Source: Streptomyces sp. NRRL F-2580 (GTDB lineage Bacteria > Actinomycetota > Actinomycetes > Streptomycetales > Streptomycetaceae). From it: DNA of 64,000 nucleotides. The notes beneath the pieces are model-generated. The model had not been told where the DNA came from. It saw only the letters and a list, made by a program, of their open reading frames with translations, and made no database searches. Positions 50,417 to 59,224 of this stretch are shown here, one piece after another. How positions within the stretch are numbered: the stretch's first letter is position 1; every line of letters starts with the position of its first letter. The stretch is taken from assembly GCF_000720115.1 (NCBI RefSeq), contig NZ_JOIR01000009.1, positions 118,203 to 182,202 on the forward strand, written 5' to 3'. The position numbers were made by a program, and so were the translations under genes.

Positions 50417-51532
50417 ATGTCGATGCTGCCCTACCTGCGTGCGGCCGTCCGCCCGTCGCTGCGCAAGTCCAGCCCCGCCCAGCCCGGCTACGACACCACC
50501 CGTGACCCGTCGGCGAGCAGCGCGGTGGTCGACTGCGCCGTGTACCGCGACGGCCGGCGGATGCTGGGGCCGGCGTGTCTGACGCCGCGTGAGGCGATCC
50601 GCCGGGTCCGCGAGGACGGCGGTTTCGCCTGGATCGGCCTGCACGAGCCCACCGGGGCCGAGTTCGCCGGGATCGCCGCCACCTTCGGACTGCACCCGCT
50701 GGCCGTGGAGGACGCGGTCCACGCCCACCAGCGGCCGAAGCTGGAACGCTACGACGACACGCTCTTCACCGTCTTCAAGACGATCCACTACGTCGAGCAC
50801 GCCGAACTGACCGCCACCAGCGAGGTGGTGGAGACCGGCGAGGTGATGTGCTTCACCGGCCCCGACTTCGTCATCACGGTGCGGCACGGCGGCCAGGGTT
50901 CCCTCAAGGGGCTGCGCCACCGGCTCCAGGACGACCCCGACCTCCTCGCCAAGGGCCCCTCGTCGGTCCTGCACTCCATCGCCGACCACGTCGTCGACGG
51001 GTACATCGCGGTCGCGGCGGCCGTGCAGGACGACATCGACGAGGTGGAGAGCGACGTCTTCGCCGCCCCCGCCAAGGGCAGTACGCGCGGCGGCGACGCG
51101 GGCCGCATCTACCAGCTCAAGCGCGAGGTGCTGGAGTTCAAGCGGGCGGTATCGCCGCTGCTGCGCCCGATGGAGCTGCTGAGCGAACGGCCGATGCGGC
51201 TGGTGGACCCGGACATCCAGAAGTACTTCCGGGACGTCGCCGACCACCTGGCGCGGGTGCACGAGCAGGTGATGGGCTTCGACGAGCTGCTGAACTCGAT
51301 CCTTCAGGCCAACCTCGCGCAGGCGACCGTCGCCCAGAACGAGGACATGCGCAAGATCACCTCGTGGGCGGCGATCATCGCCGTGCCGACGATGATCTGC
51401 GGGGTGTACGGGATGAACTTCGACCACATGCCCGAGCTGCACTGGCGCTACGGCTATCCGTTGGTCATGGCCACGATCGCCGCCTCCTGCTTCACCATCC
51501 ACCGCGCGCTGCGCCGCCACGGCTGGCTGTAG
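50417..51532 (+). CDS. corA: CorA-family magnesium/cobalt transporter
   Basis: A 371-aa protein from ATG 50417 with GAAGGAG seven bases before it; an upstream frame to 50363 is not needed. The large cytosolic funnel domain covers about 1-305. Two C-terminal membrane segments flank the signature 'GMN' (332-334, 'VYGMNFDHMPEL'). CorA homopentamers carry Mg2+ and Co2+ down the potential. It is followed by a small unknown gene and within 3 kb of MgtE-N/CBS and DUF1003 genes, suggesting a divalent-cation neighbourhood. The long structured leader may regulate it. Confidence 0.95.
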   Translation: MSMLPYLRAAVRPSLRKSSPAQPGYDTTRDPSASSAVVDCAVYRDGRRMLGPACLTPREAIRRVREDGGFAWIGLHEPTGAEFAGIAATFGLHPLAVEDAVHAHQRPKLERYDDTLFTVFKTIHYVEHAELTATSEVVETGEVMCFTGPDFVITVRHGGQGSLKGLRHRLQDDPDLLAKGPSSVLHSIADHVVDGYIAVAAAVQDDIDEVESDVFAAPAKGSTRGGDAGRIYQLKREVLEFKRAVSPLLRPMELLSERPMRLVDPDIQKYFRDVADHLARVHEQVMGFDELLNSILQANLAQATVAQNEDMRKITSWAAIIAVPTMICGVYGMNFDHMPELHWRYGYPLVMATIAASCFTIHRALRRHGWL

Positions 51533-51563
51533 GGCGGGCGGAGGGACCGCCTACCCTGTCCGC

Positions 51564-52079
51564 ATGACTCTCAGCACGCTCGACCTGGCCCTCGTCGAGG
51601 AGGCCACCAAGAAGTCCGGCCTGATCTGGGTCCGCGGCGCCGGGGCGGACCGCGCCCTGTGGCACGCCTGGGTGGACGGCGCGGCGCACGTCGTGGGCGA
51701 CGGGCCCGGTGAGCAGCCGTTCCCGGGGCTGGCGGACGGCGCGGCGGCCGAGGTGACCGTGCGGAGCAAGGACAAGGGCGGCCGGCTGGTGGCCTGGACG
51801 GCGACCGTGCGCGAGCTCCCGCCGCGCGGCGAGGAGTGGACGGCGGCGGTGGCGGAGCTCAAGGGCAAGCGGCTGAACGCGCCCGACTCCGAGGACATGA
51901 CGGAGCGGTGGGCGCGGGAGTGCCGGCTGCTGCGGCTGGAGCCGGAGTCGGCGCGGTCCGAACTGCCGGACGGCTCGCTGGCCGCGGCCCCGCTCGCCTC
52001 CCCCGCGACCACGCGCAAGCCGATCCCGGCGGGCCTCCCGAAGCTCCTCCTGAAGCGCAAGAAGGCCGCCCGGGGTTAG
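51564..52079 (+). CDS. Hypothetical protein (possible split-barrel fold)
   Basis: A 171-aa protein from ATG 51564, 31 bp after corA. N-terminal 'EATKKSGLIWVRGAGADRAL' and 'LWHAWVDGAAHVVGDGPGEQ' (in parts) with alternating strands, then an acidic helix with 'MTERWARECRLLRLEP' and a basic C-terminal tail 'LPKLLLKRKKAARG'. A pyridoxamine-oxidase-like split barrel is possible but no binding residues are identified. Same strand as corA and probably co-transcribed. Confidence 0.7.
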   Translation: MTLSTLDLALVEEATKKSGLIWVRGAGADRALWHAWVDGAAHVVGDGPGEQPFPGLADGAAAEVTVRSKDKGGRLVAWTATVRELPPRGEEWTAAVAELKGKRLNAPDSEDMTERWARECRLLRLEPESARSELPDGSLAAAPLASPATTRKPIPAGLPKLLLKRKKAARG

Positions 52080-52137
52080 GACGTTCCGGCGAACCGCTCC
52101 ACCGCTCCGCCGCCCTGCCGTGCCCCCGGGGGGCGGC

Positions 52138-52929
52138 TCAGGGCTTGGTGGGATTCGAGCCCTGGCCGGAGCCCTTGGAGGGGGCCGGCGCGGGCTCGCC
52201 GCTCTGGTCCTTCGTCGTCGGCAGCTGGGTGCCGTAGTCGACCGTCTGGTCCTGCGCGGGCGGGTCCAGCTGGAACGGCTTGCCCCACTCCGCGAGTTCG
52301 ACCCGGCCGGCGCCGCCTGCGCGCTCCATGAGCAGCGGGTACGGGGTCCCCTCCAAGGACACCGAGAGCTTGCCGCCCTTGCCCGCGTCCGCGGTGACCT
52401 GGACCGCGCGGGTGTGCCCGACCTTCGTGTAGGAGCCCTTGGCGAGCTCGCCCTCCAGGCCGAGCAGCCCGTCCAGCAGGACGTCCATGTCGGTGAACCC
52501 GCGGAACTGCTTGTACGAGGGGTCGCCCTCGGGCACCTTCACGTACTTGTCGCCGAGCTTGCCGGCCGAGTCGGACTGCCCCCAGAACGCCGCACTCGCC
52601 TTCAGGTACAGCTGCTCGCCCACGCGCAGCAGCTGGAAGGTGTCGTCCTTCGACTTCACCTCACCGGAGCCGCCGTCCGACTTCAGCCGCATGTCGAGGG
52701 TGAAGGACTTGCCGCCGCTCACCAGCGTGCCGGACAGGTGCACCGAGTCGGCGCCCGTGGCGGCCGCCTTCGCCTTCTCCTCGATCTTGTCGGCGGAGAG
52801 CTTGCCGACACCGTTCGTGCCCTCGTCGGGGTCCTCCCCGCAGCCCGTACCGGTGACGGCGAGGCCCGCGCACAGCACACCGATGAAGGCGGCGCGGCGC
52901 AGCCGCGCGGCAGGGAAGTAGGCGGTCAC
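52138..52929 (-). CDS. LolA/LppX-like lipoprotein
   Basis: A 263-aa exported protein from GTG 52929; the longer frame to 53076 lacks a signal sequence. The type II signal peptide ends 'TGTGC', giving a lipidated Cys at about residue 30. The mature domain has alternating beta strands ('SVHLSGTLVSGGKSFTLDMR', 'DTFQLLRVGEQLYLKAS') typical of the LolA/LppX/LprG fold that binds acylated lipids, then an Ala/Pro/Ser-rich C-terminal tail. It lies convergent with the hypothetical gene after corA. Ligand unknown. Confidence 0.82.
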   Translation of the reverse strand: MTAYFPAARLRRAAFIGVLCAGLAVTGTGCGEDPDEGTNGVGKLSADKIEEKAKAAATGADSVHLSGTLVSGGKSFTLDMRLKSDGGSGEVKSKDDTFQLLRVGEQLYLKASAAFWGQSDSAGKLGDKYVKVPEGDPSYKQFRGFTDMDVLLDGLLGLEGELAKGSYTKVGHTRAVQVTADAGKGGKLSVSLEGTPYPLLMERAGGAGRVELAEWGKPFQLDPPAQDQTVDYGTQLPTTKDQSGEPAPAPSKGSGQGSNPTKP

Positions 52930-53130
52930 GTGCGGGTGCCTCTCGTCGGTCGTCTGCGAGCAGCAGGCAGCGTACCCGCCCGTACGCCGCCGCCCGCGAC
53001 CGCGCCCCGCGTGACGGGGTGGGAGACCCCGCCGGGCCCCGGGCGGACCGCCCACCAGGACGCTTGCCCGCGGCACGGGCTAGCCTGAGGGCCCATAAGA
53101 CTGTTGGTGGACGCTCTAGGAGGCGCTCGG

Positions 53131-54402
53131 ATGGCTGCAGGCGCCCCGCGGATCTTCGTCTCGCATCTGTCGGGTGTGCCCGTCTTCGACCCCAACGGCG
53201 ACCAGGTCGGGCGCGTCCGCGATCTGGTCGCGATGCTGCGCGTCGGCGGCCGGCCGCCCCGGCTGCTGGGTCTGGTGGTCGAGGTGGTCAGCCGGCGCCG
53301 GATCTTCCTGCCGATGACGCGCGTCACGGGCGTGGAGTCCGGGCAGGTCATCACCACCGGCGTCGTCAACATGCGGCGCTTCGAGCAGCGCCCCACCGAG
53401 CGGCTGGTCCTGGGCGAGCTGCTGGACCGCCGGGTGACGCTGGTCGGCAGCGGCGAGCAGGTCACCGTCCTGGATGTGGCCATCCAGCAGCTGCCGGCCC
53501 GCCGGGACTGGGAGATCGACCGGATCTTCGTGCGGAAGGGCAAGGCGGGGGCGCTGCGCCGGCGCGGCGAGACACTGACGGTGGAGTGGTCGGCTGTGAC
53601 GGGCTTCTCGCTGGAGGAGCACGGGCAGGGCGCCGAGAACCTGGTCGCCACCTTTGAGCAGATGCGCCCGGCGGACGTGGCGAACGTCCTGCACCACCTG
53701 ACGCCGAAGCGGCGCGCCGAGGTGGCCAACGCCCTCGACGACGACCGGCTCGCGGACGTCCTGGAGGAGCTGCCGGAGGACGAGCAGGTGGAGATCCTCG
53801 GCAAGCTGAAGGAGGAGCGCGCCGCCGACGTCCTGGAGGCGATGGACCCGGACGACGCGGCCGACCTGCTCTCCGAGCTGCCGGAGGACGACAAGGAGCG
53901 GCTGCTGACGCTGATGCAGCCGGACGACGCGGCCGACGTGCGGCGCCTGCTGTCCTACGAGGAGAACACCGCGGGCGGTCTGATGACCACCGAGCCGATC
54001 GTGCTGCGGCCGGACGCGACGGTCGCGGACGCGCTGGCCCGCGTACGGCAGGCGGACCTGTCGCCGGCTCTGGCGGCGCAGGTGTACGTGTGCCGGCCGC
54101 CGGACGAGACGCCCACGGGCAAGTACCTGGGCACCGTGCACTTCCAGCGGCTGCTGCGGGACCCGCCGTTCACACTGGTCAGCTCGATCGTGGACACGGA
54201 CCTGCCGCCGCTGCGGCCGGACGCCTCGCTGCCCGCGGTGACCACGCACCTGGCCGCCTACAACATGGTGGCGGTGCCGGTGGTCGACGAGAGCGGCTCG
54301 CTGCTGGGCGCGGTGACCGTGGACGACGTACTGGACCACCTGCTGCCGGACGACTGGCGGGAGACGGAATTCCATTCCGAGGAGGCCCTGCGTGGCCAGT
54401 GA
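53131..54402 (+). CDS. MgtE-N/PRC-barrel/CBS protein without membrane domain
   Basis: A 423-aa protein from ATG 53131, with TAGGAGG nine bases upstream. Residues about 5-90 and 95-165 look like PRC-barrel-type beta domains; about 175-280 is an MgtE N-type superhelix with repeated 'ADVLEELPEDEQ', 'ADVLEAMDPDDAADLL'-style helices; about 290-410 is a CBS pair ('MTTEPIVLRPDATVADAL', 'VPVVDESGSLLGAVTVDDVL'). The MgtE transport domain is absent, so this is a sensor or regulator, not a channel. The DUF1003 gene begins before its end. M. tuberculosis Rv1232c is similar. Confidence 0.9.
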   Translation: MAAGAPRIFVSHLSGVPVFDPNGDQVGRVRDLVAMLRVGGRPPRLLGLVVEVVSRRRIFLPMTRVTGVESGQVITTGVVNMRRFEQRPTERLVLGELLDRRVTLVGSGEQVTVLDVAIQQLPARRDWEIDRIFVRKGKAGALRRRGETLTVEWSAVTGFSLEEHGQGAENLVATFEQMRPADVANVLHHLTPKRRAEVANALDDDRLADVLEELPEDEQVEILGKLKEERAADVLEAMDPDDAADLLSELPEDDKERLLTLMQPDDAADVRRLLSYEENTAGGLMTTEPIVLRPDATVADALARVRQADLSPALAAQVYVCRPPDETPTGKYLGTVHFQRLLRDPPFTLVSSIVDTDLPPLRPDASLPAVTTHLAAYNMVAVPVVDESGSLLGAVTVDDVLDHLLPDDWRETEFHSEEALRGQ

Positions 54403-55087
54403 GCGAGGGCGCTTCGACCGGGGGCGCGGAGAGCAGGCGCGTGAGCGGCGGCGCGAGCAGATCCGGGAGCGGCGCGAGCAGGCCCGGATGCAGGCGCGTG
54501 AGCACGGGCTGGCGGCGGAGGCGGCGGACCGTTCCGCCGAACGGGCGGGAAAGTCGGCCCAGAGCACCGGGTCGAGCGCGCTGACCCGCTCGCGGGTCCG
54601 CCTGGACCTGCCGCGCGCGCCGCGGCGCTCACTGCTGCCCGAGTACGACCCGGAGGCCTTCGGGCGGCTGTCGGAGAAGGTGGCGCGGTTCCTCGGCACG
54701 GGCCGGTTCATCGTCTGGATGACCCTGGTCATCGTGGTGTGGGTGCTGTGGAACATCTTCGCGCCGGACGACCTGCGGTTCGACAAGTACCCGTTCATCT
54801 TCCTGACGCTGATGCTGTCGCTCCAGGCCTCCTACGCCGCTCCGCTGATCCTGCTCGCGCAGAACCGGCAGGACGACCGGGACCGGGTCAACCTGGAGCA
54901 GGACCGCAAGCAGAACGAGCGGTCCATCGCCGACACGGAGTACCTGACCCGCGAGATCGCGGCCCTGCGGATGGGTCTGGGCGAGGTCGCCACGCGCGAC
55001 TGGATCAGATCCGAGTTCCAGGACCTGATCAAGGAGATGGACGAGCGGCGGCTATTCCCGGCGGAACGTGATGAAGGCGACCGCTGA
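54392..55087 (+). CDS. DUF1003 membrane protein
   Basis: A 231-aa protein from GTG 54392, overlapping the MgtE-N gene by 11 nt, with GAGGAGG seven bases upstream. The N-terminal 90 residues are Arg/Glu-rich and helical; then two membrane segments ('FIVWMTLVIVVWVLWNIFAP', 'FIFLTLMLSLQASYAAPLIL') enclose the DUF1003 signature 'YPFIFLTL'; the C-terminus 'RDDRDRVNLEQDRKQNERS' (in part) is a coiled coil. DUF1003 proteins are often linked with divalent-cation handling, consistent with coupling to the MgtE-N gene. Function not established. Confidence 0.9.
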   Translation: MASERGRFDRGRGEQARERRREQIRERREQARMQAREHGLAAEAADRSAERAGKSAQSTGSSALTRSRVRLDLPRAPRRSLLPEYDPEAFGRLSEKVARFLGTGRFIVWMTLVIVVWVLWNIFAPDDLRFDKYPFIFLTLMLSLQASYAAPLILLAQNRQDDRDRVNLEQDRKQNERSIADTEYLTREIAALRMGLGEVATRDWIRSEFQDLIKEMDERRLFPAERDEGDR

Positions 55088-55129
55088 CAGGCTTTCCTGA
55101 GCCGTGCTACCGAGCCGTACCATCGGGGC

Positions 55130-56290
55130 ATGGCTACCGACACAAGCTCCGCCGCCGTGCCTGAGCAGGACGCGATCCTGGACGCTCTGGCGACGGTGAA
55201 CGACCCCGAGATCCACCGGCCGATCACCGAGCTCGGCATGGTCAAATCGGTGGAGATCGGCGACGGTGGCGCGGTCGCCGTCACGGTCTTCCTCACGGTG
55301 TCGGGCTGCCCCATGCGCGAGACCATCACCAAGAACGTCACCGAGGCCGTCGAGAAGGTCGCGGGCGTCACCTCCGTCGCCGTCACCCTCGACGTGATGA
55401 GCGACGAGCAGCGCAAGGACCTGGCGGCCACCCTGCGCGGCGGCACCGCCGAGCGTGAGGTCCCCTTCGCCAAGCCGGGCTCGCTGACCCGCGTGTACGC
55501 GGTCGCGTCCGGCAAGGGCGGCGTCGGCAAGTCCTCGGTCACGGTCAACCTGGCCGCGGCGATGGCGGCGGACGGCCTGAAGGTCGGCGTGGTCGACGCG
55601 GACATCTACGGCCACAGCGTGCCGCGCATGCTCGGTGTCGAGGGCCGCCCGACCCAGGTCGAGAACATGATCATGCCGCCGTCGGCGCACGGCGTGAAGG
55701 TCATCTCCATCGGCATGTTCACTCCGGGCAACGCTCCGGTGGTGTGGCGCGGACCGATGCTGCACCGCGCCCTGCAGCAGTTCCTGGCGGACGTGTTCTG
55801 GGGCGACCTGGACGTCCTGCTGCTGGACCTGCCGCCGGGCACCGGCGACATCGCGATCTCGGTGGCCCAGCTGGTGCCGAACGCCGAGATCCTCGTCGTC
55901 ACCACCCCGCAGCAGGCCGCGGCCGAGGTCGCGGAGCGGGCCGGCTCGATCGCCGTCCAGACCCACCAGAAGATCGTCGGCGTCGTCGAGAACATGTCGG
56001 GCCTGCCGTGCCCGCACTGCGACGAGATGGTGGACGTCTTCGGCTCGGGCGGTGGCCAGAAGGTCGCCGACGGGCTGACCAAGACGGTCGGCGCCTCGGT
56101 GCCGGTGCTGGGCTCGATCCCGATCGACGTGCGCCTGCGCGAGGGCGGCGACGACGGCAAGCCGGTCGTCCTGTCGGACCCGGACTCCCCGGCGGGCGCG
56201 GCCCTGCGCGCCATCGCCGGCAAGCTCGGCGGCCGCGCCCGCGGCCTCTCGGGCATGTCCCTGGGCATCACCCCGCGGAACAAGTTCTAG
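55130..56290 (+). CDS. mrp: Mrp/ApbC iron-sulfur carrier ATPase
   Basis: A 386-aa protein from ATG 55130. It has an N-terminal MIP18/DUF59 domain (~15-100, 'NDPEIHRPITELGMV'), a deviant Walker A 'GKGGVGKSS' (128-136), the switch motif 'VDADIYGHS', 'WRGPMLHRALQQF', and the carrier cysteines 'CPHC' late in the chain. Mrp proteins bind and transfer Fe-S clusters. It follows the DUF1003 gene by 42 bp on the same strand and ends in a long palindromic terminator. Actinobacterial synteny with tatB and htrA supports the assignment. Confidence 0.95.
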   Translation: MATDTSSAAVPEQDAILDALATVNDPEIHRPITELGMVKSVEIGDGGAVAVTVFLTVSGCPMRETITKNVTEAVEKVAGVTSVAVTLDVMSDEQRKDLAATLRGGTAEREVPFAKPGSLTRVYAVASGKGGVGKSSVTVNLAAAMAADGLKVGVVDADIYGHSVPRMLGVEGRPTQVENMIMPPSAHGVKVISIGMFTPGNAPVVWRGPMLHRALQQFLADVFWGDLDVLLLDLPPGTGDIAISVAQLVPNAEILVVTTPQQAAAEVAERAGSIAVQTHQKIVGVVENMSGLPCPHCDEMVDVFGSGGGQKVADGLTKTVGASVPVLGSIPIDVRLREGGDDGKPVVLSDPDSPAGAALRAIAGKLGGRARGLSGMSLGITPRNKF

Positions 56291-56320
56291 CCGGGCACGG
56301 CCCGCACCGGGCCGCGCAGC

Positions 56321-56360
56321 ACGGGAAAGGGCACCGCCGGCCGGCGGTGCCCTTTCCCGT
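56321..56360. terminator. 40-bp perfect palindrome, bidirectional terminator
   Basis: ACGGGAAAGGGCACCGCCGG joined directly to its exact complement, with no unpaired loop in the DNA, between mrp and a convergent gene. Confidence 0.9.
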
Positions 56361-56370
56361 ACCCGCCCGC

Positions 56371-57102
56371 CTACTCGTACGTCGCGAGGTCCGCGATCGC
56401 CGAGAAGCCGAGGCCGTACGCGCTCATTCCGCGCCCGTAGGCGCCCAGGTGGACGCCGCTGCCGGTCGAGCCGGCCAGCACCCACCCGAACTCGGACTCG
56501 CGGTAGTGGAACGGCGTCGGCTCCCCGTCCACCGGCAGCGACAGCGTCGACCAGTCGTCCCCGGCCAGGTCGTCCGCGAGCTCCCACGCGGCCTCGGTCT
56601 GCTGGTCGAGCCAGTCGTCGCGCAGGGAGTGGTCCATCTGCCCCGGCCAGCTGTAGGCCAGCAGCCCGGAGCCGGCCAGCCAGGCCGCCGAGGAGACCGA
56701 GGTGGCCTCCAGGACGCCGGTGCCGTCGCCGCTGCGGCGCAGCGGGTTGCTCGCCACGGTGATGACCACCGCGAAGCGTTCCTTCTCCCCGGTGGCGATC
56801 TCGCCCCGGGCGGAGGGCTCGTCCCCGTGACCGGTGGAGCCGTGCTCCACGGTCCCGTCGGCGGCGGTGCCGACCTGCATCAGCCAGCGGGGGCCGGTGA
56901 AGGCCCCGTCCAGCCCGTACCAGGGGAAGTCGGCGGCCAGGAAGCCCTCGGCCGTCCGCCGGGCGGCCGGCAGCGGTGCGGCGGCCTCCTGCGGCTGTGT
57001 GTCGGTCTGCGCGTCGGTCTGCGGTTCCTGCACGGGCGCGGCGGCGGTGGCGGGTGCCTCGGCGGTTTGCGCGCCTACCCGGCTACTGCTCGTCGTCTCC
57101 AT
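56371..57102 (-). CDS. Hypothetical protein conserved in Streptomyces-like context
   Basis: A 243-aa protein from ATG 57102 starting METTSSSRVG; the longer frame to 57213 is not needed. The first 50 residues are Ala/Pro/Thr/Gln-rich and likely disordered. The remaining domain contains Trp/Gly-rich strands ('GPRWLMQVGTAADGTVEHG', 'WPGQMDHSLRDDWLDQ', 'FHYRESEFGWVLAG') and ends 'IADLATYE'. No catalytic motif, cysteine pair or signal peptide is seen. Downstream of tatB on the same strand but 141 bp away. Function unknown. Confidence 0.72.
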   Translation of the reverse strand: METTSSSRVGAQTAEAPATAAAPVQEPQTDAQTDTQPQEAAAPLPAARRTAEGFLAADFPWYGLDGAFTGPRWLMQVGTAADGTVEHGSTGHGDEPSARGEIATGEKERFAVVITVASNPLRRSGDGTGVLEATSVSSAAWLAGSGLLAYSWPGQMDHSLRDDWLDQQTEAAWELADDLAGDDWSTLSLPVDGEPTPFHYRESEFGWVLAGSTGSGVHLGAYGRGMSAYGLGFSAIADLATYE

Positions 57103-57243
57103 CTGAGCGGCCTCTCGTTCCGTGGGGTCCGGAACGGCCCTCCCCCTCGCTGGGCTGGGGGGACCCCCTCCCTCGGGCGTCCTGGGTCCGGACAACAGAT
57201 GGAGGATAGCCACCCGACCGCGAAACGCCGGGCAGGCCGTGTG

Positions 57244-57690
57244 TCACGTGGCGTCGGCGTCGAAGCGCGAGCGCTGTTCCTGGGCCGGGGAGACGGGCTT
57301 CTTGAGCAGATCGGGGCCCGTTCCGATGGGCGTGGCGGCGGCCGATGAGGAGGGCGCCGCGGGGGTGGCCCCGTCGCCGTTCACGGCGTCGGTGACGTCG
57401 TTCAGCTCCTTGCGGAGGTCGAAGCTGCTGCGGAGTTCCCTGAGGTCCTCGTTCTCGGTCAGCTGCTTGCGGATGAACGTCTTCGGATTCAGGTCCTCGA
57501 ACTCGAAGTCCTTGAATTCCGGGCCGAGTTCGGAGCGGATGTCCTGCTTGGCGCTGTCCGAGAACGCACGGACCTTCCGGATGAAGCCGGTCACGTCCTG
57601 AATGACCTTGGGCAGCTTCTCCGGGCCGAAGACGAGGATGCCGAGCACCACGATCGTGACAAGTTCGAGTGCGCCTATGTCGTTGAACAC
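57244..57690 (-). CDS. tatB: Twin-arginine translocase subunit TatB
   Basis: A 148-aa protein from GTG 57690, with GAGGAG eight or so bases upstream; the longer frame to 57756 lacks the TatB start. The N-terminus 'FNDIGALELVTIVVLGILVF' is the TatA/B membrane helix, followed by the hinge 'GPEKLP' and an amphipathic helix 'KVIQDVTGFIRKVRAFSDSA', then an acidic tail. TatB binds TatC and receives twin-arginine signal peptides. Neighbour order htrA-tatB matches Rv1223-Rv1224. TatC is not in this window. Confidence 0.92.
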   Translation of the reverse strand: MFNDIGALELVTIVVLGILVFGPEKLPKVIQDVTGFIRKVRAFSDSAKQDIRSELGPEFKDFEFEDLNPKTFIRKQLTENEDLRELRSSFDLRKELNDVTDAVNGDGATPAAPSSSAAATPIGTGPDLLKKPVSPAQEQRSRFDADAT

Positions 57691-57808
57691 CTTGCCGCTC
57701 CTCGGCTCTCTATCACTTCGGGCCCGAACACACGGTACCCGGCGTTGTCCACACACCCATACCTGTGTGCGGCCTCCGTGACGCTTTCACCCGCCCGTCA
57801 CCCGCCGC

Positions 57809-59170
57809 TCATGATCCGTTCGCCGATCCGAGGACCACTTGCAGCGTGCGTTCGCGGCCCTCGCGCAACACGGTGAGGGTGAGCGGATCGCCCGGGCGGT
57901 GCGCCCTGATCTTGATGATCAGCTCGTCACCGCCCCGGACACGCTGTCCGTCCACCTTGGTGATGACGTCGCCGGCCTTGATCCCGGCACGTGCGCCCGG
58001 CCCGTCGGCGACCACGGACGGCTTGCCGTCCTCACCCTTGTCCCCGACCCGGGCTCCGTCGCCCGTGTAGTCCATGTCGAGGGTGACCCCGATGACGGGG
58101 TGCGTGGCGCGGCCGGTGCGGATGAGCTCCTCGGCGACGCGCTTGCCCTGATTGATGGGGATGGCGAAGCCGAGCCCGATGGAGCCGCCCTGGCGGCTGG
58201 GGTCGTCCTTGTCGGCGCCGCGGATGGCGCTGTTGATGCCGACCACGTGGGCCCTGGCGTCGAGGAGGGGGCCGCCGGAGTTGCCGGGGTTGATCGGCGC
58301 GTCGGTCTGCAGCGCGTCGACGTAGCTGATGTCGCTTCCGTCGCCCTTGTCGCCGCCCGCGGTGACGGGCCGGCCGGTGGCGCTGATGATGCCGGCGGTG
58401 ACGGTGTTGGAGAGGTCGAAGGGCGCGCCGATGGCCACCACCGGGTCGCCGACCTTCACGTTCTCGGAGTTCCCCAGGCTCAGCGGCCGCAGGCCCCGTA
58501 CGCCGCTGACCTTGACCACGGCCAGGTCGTACCCGGAGTCGCGGCCGACCAGCTCGGCGGTGACGCTTTCGCCGGTGCTGAAGGTGACCGCTATCTCCTT
58601 GGAGTCGGCGACCACGTGGTTGTTGGTCAGGATGTGGCCCTGCTCGTCGAGGACGAAGCCGGTGCCCGTGCCGCTGCCCTTCTCGCCCCGCACGTGCAGG
58701 GTGACCACTCCGGGGAGCGCGGTGGCCGCGATCCCGGCCACGCTCTCGGGTGCCCGGCCCTTGTCGGCGACGGCGGCCTGGGGGAGCTCCAGCCGGGTGC
58801 TGCTCTGCCGTTCGGCGAGGACTCCGACGTAGCCGCCGACCCCGCCGGCGAGCAGGGCGGTTCCGGCGCTGAGGGCCGCCACCTGCCACAGCCGGAATCC
58901 GCGCCGGTCCTTGCCGCGGTCCACGACCTGGAGCGGCTGCTCGCCCCAGGGGTCGTAGCGCACCTCGCGGGCCGGCGGTTCGCCGTCCGGGCCGGCTTCG
59001 CGTGCGGCAGGGACGCGGTCCTCGGCTGCGGGCTCCCGCCACGCCCCCCGGCCCGCCTCGTCCCCGGCTCCGGGCCGCGGGGCGGGCACTGCCTCGGGGC
59101 GGCCGTCAGCCGTGCCCTCGGGCCGGCTCCACCACTGTGGAGCCGGATCGGTCTGCTGCCTGTCGGCCAT
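57809..59170 (-). CDS. HtrA/DegP-type trypsin-like serine protease with PDZ domain
   Basis: A 453-aa protein from ATG 59170 (GGGAGCGCCC just upstream). A cytosolic Pro-rich N-terminus (~1-90) is followed by one membrane segment (95-118), placing the protease outside. Catalytic triad: H185 ('LTNNHVV'), D215 ('YDLAVV'), S298 ('GNSGGPLL'). The PDZ domain follows (~350-440, 'GARAGIKAGDVITKVDGQRV'). HtrA proteins degrade misfolded envelope proteins. It follows the anti-sigma gene on the same strand with a 54-bp gap, forming the sigma-anti-sigma-HtrA-TatB envelope-stress series. Confidence 0.94.
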   Translation of the reverse strand: MADRQQTDPAPQWWSRPEGTADGRPEAVPAPRPGAGDEAGRGAWREPAAEDRVPAAREAGPDGEPPAREVRYDPWGEQPLQVVDRGKDRRGFRLWQVAALSAGTALLAGGVGGYVGVLAERQSSTRLELPQAAVADKGRAPESVAGIAATALPGVVTLHVRGEKGSGTGTGFVLDEQGHILTNNHVVADSKEIAVTFSTGESVTAELVGRDSGYDLAVVKVSGVRGLRPLSLGNSENVKVGDPVVAIGAPFDLSNTVTAGIISATGRPVTAGGDKGDGSDISYVDALQTDAPINPGNSGGPLLDARAHVVGINSAIRGADKDDPSRQGGSIGLGFAIPINQGKRVAEELIRTGRATHPVIGVTLDMDYTGDGARVGDKGEDGKPSVVADGPGARAGIKAGDVITKVDGQRVRGGDELIIKIRAHRPGDPLTLTVLREGRERTLQVVLGSANGS

Positions 59171-59224
59171 GGGCGCTCCCCGCGTACCTGTGCGCATGTG
59201 CAGCTGATTCAACCAGCTCCGGGG

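Noticed and set aside
53131..54402. Full MgtE magnesium transporter
   Set aside because: The membrane transport domain is missing; only the PRC-barrel, MgtE-N and CBS parts are seen.
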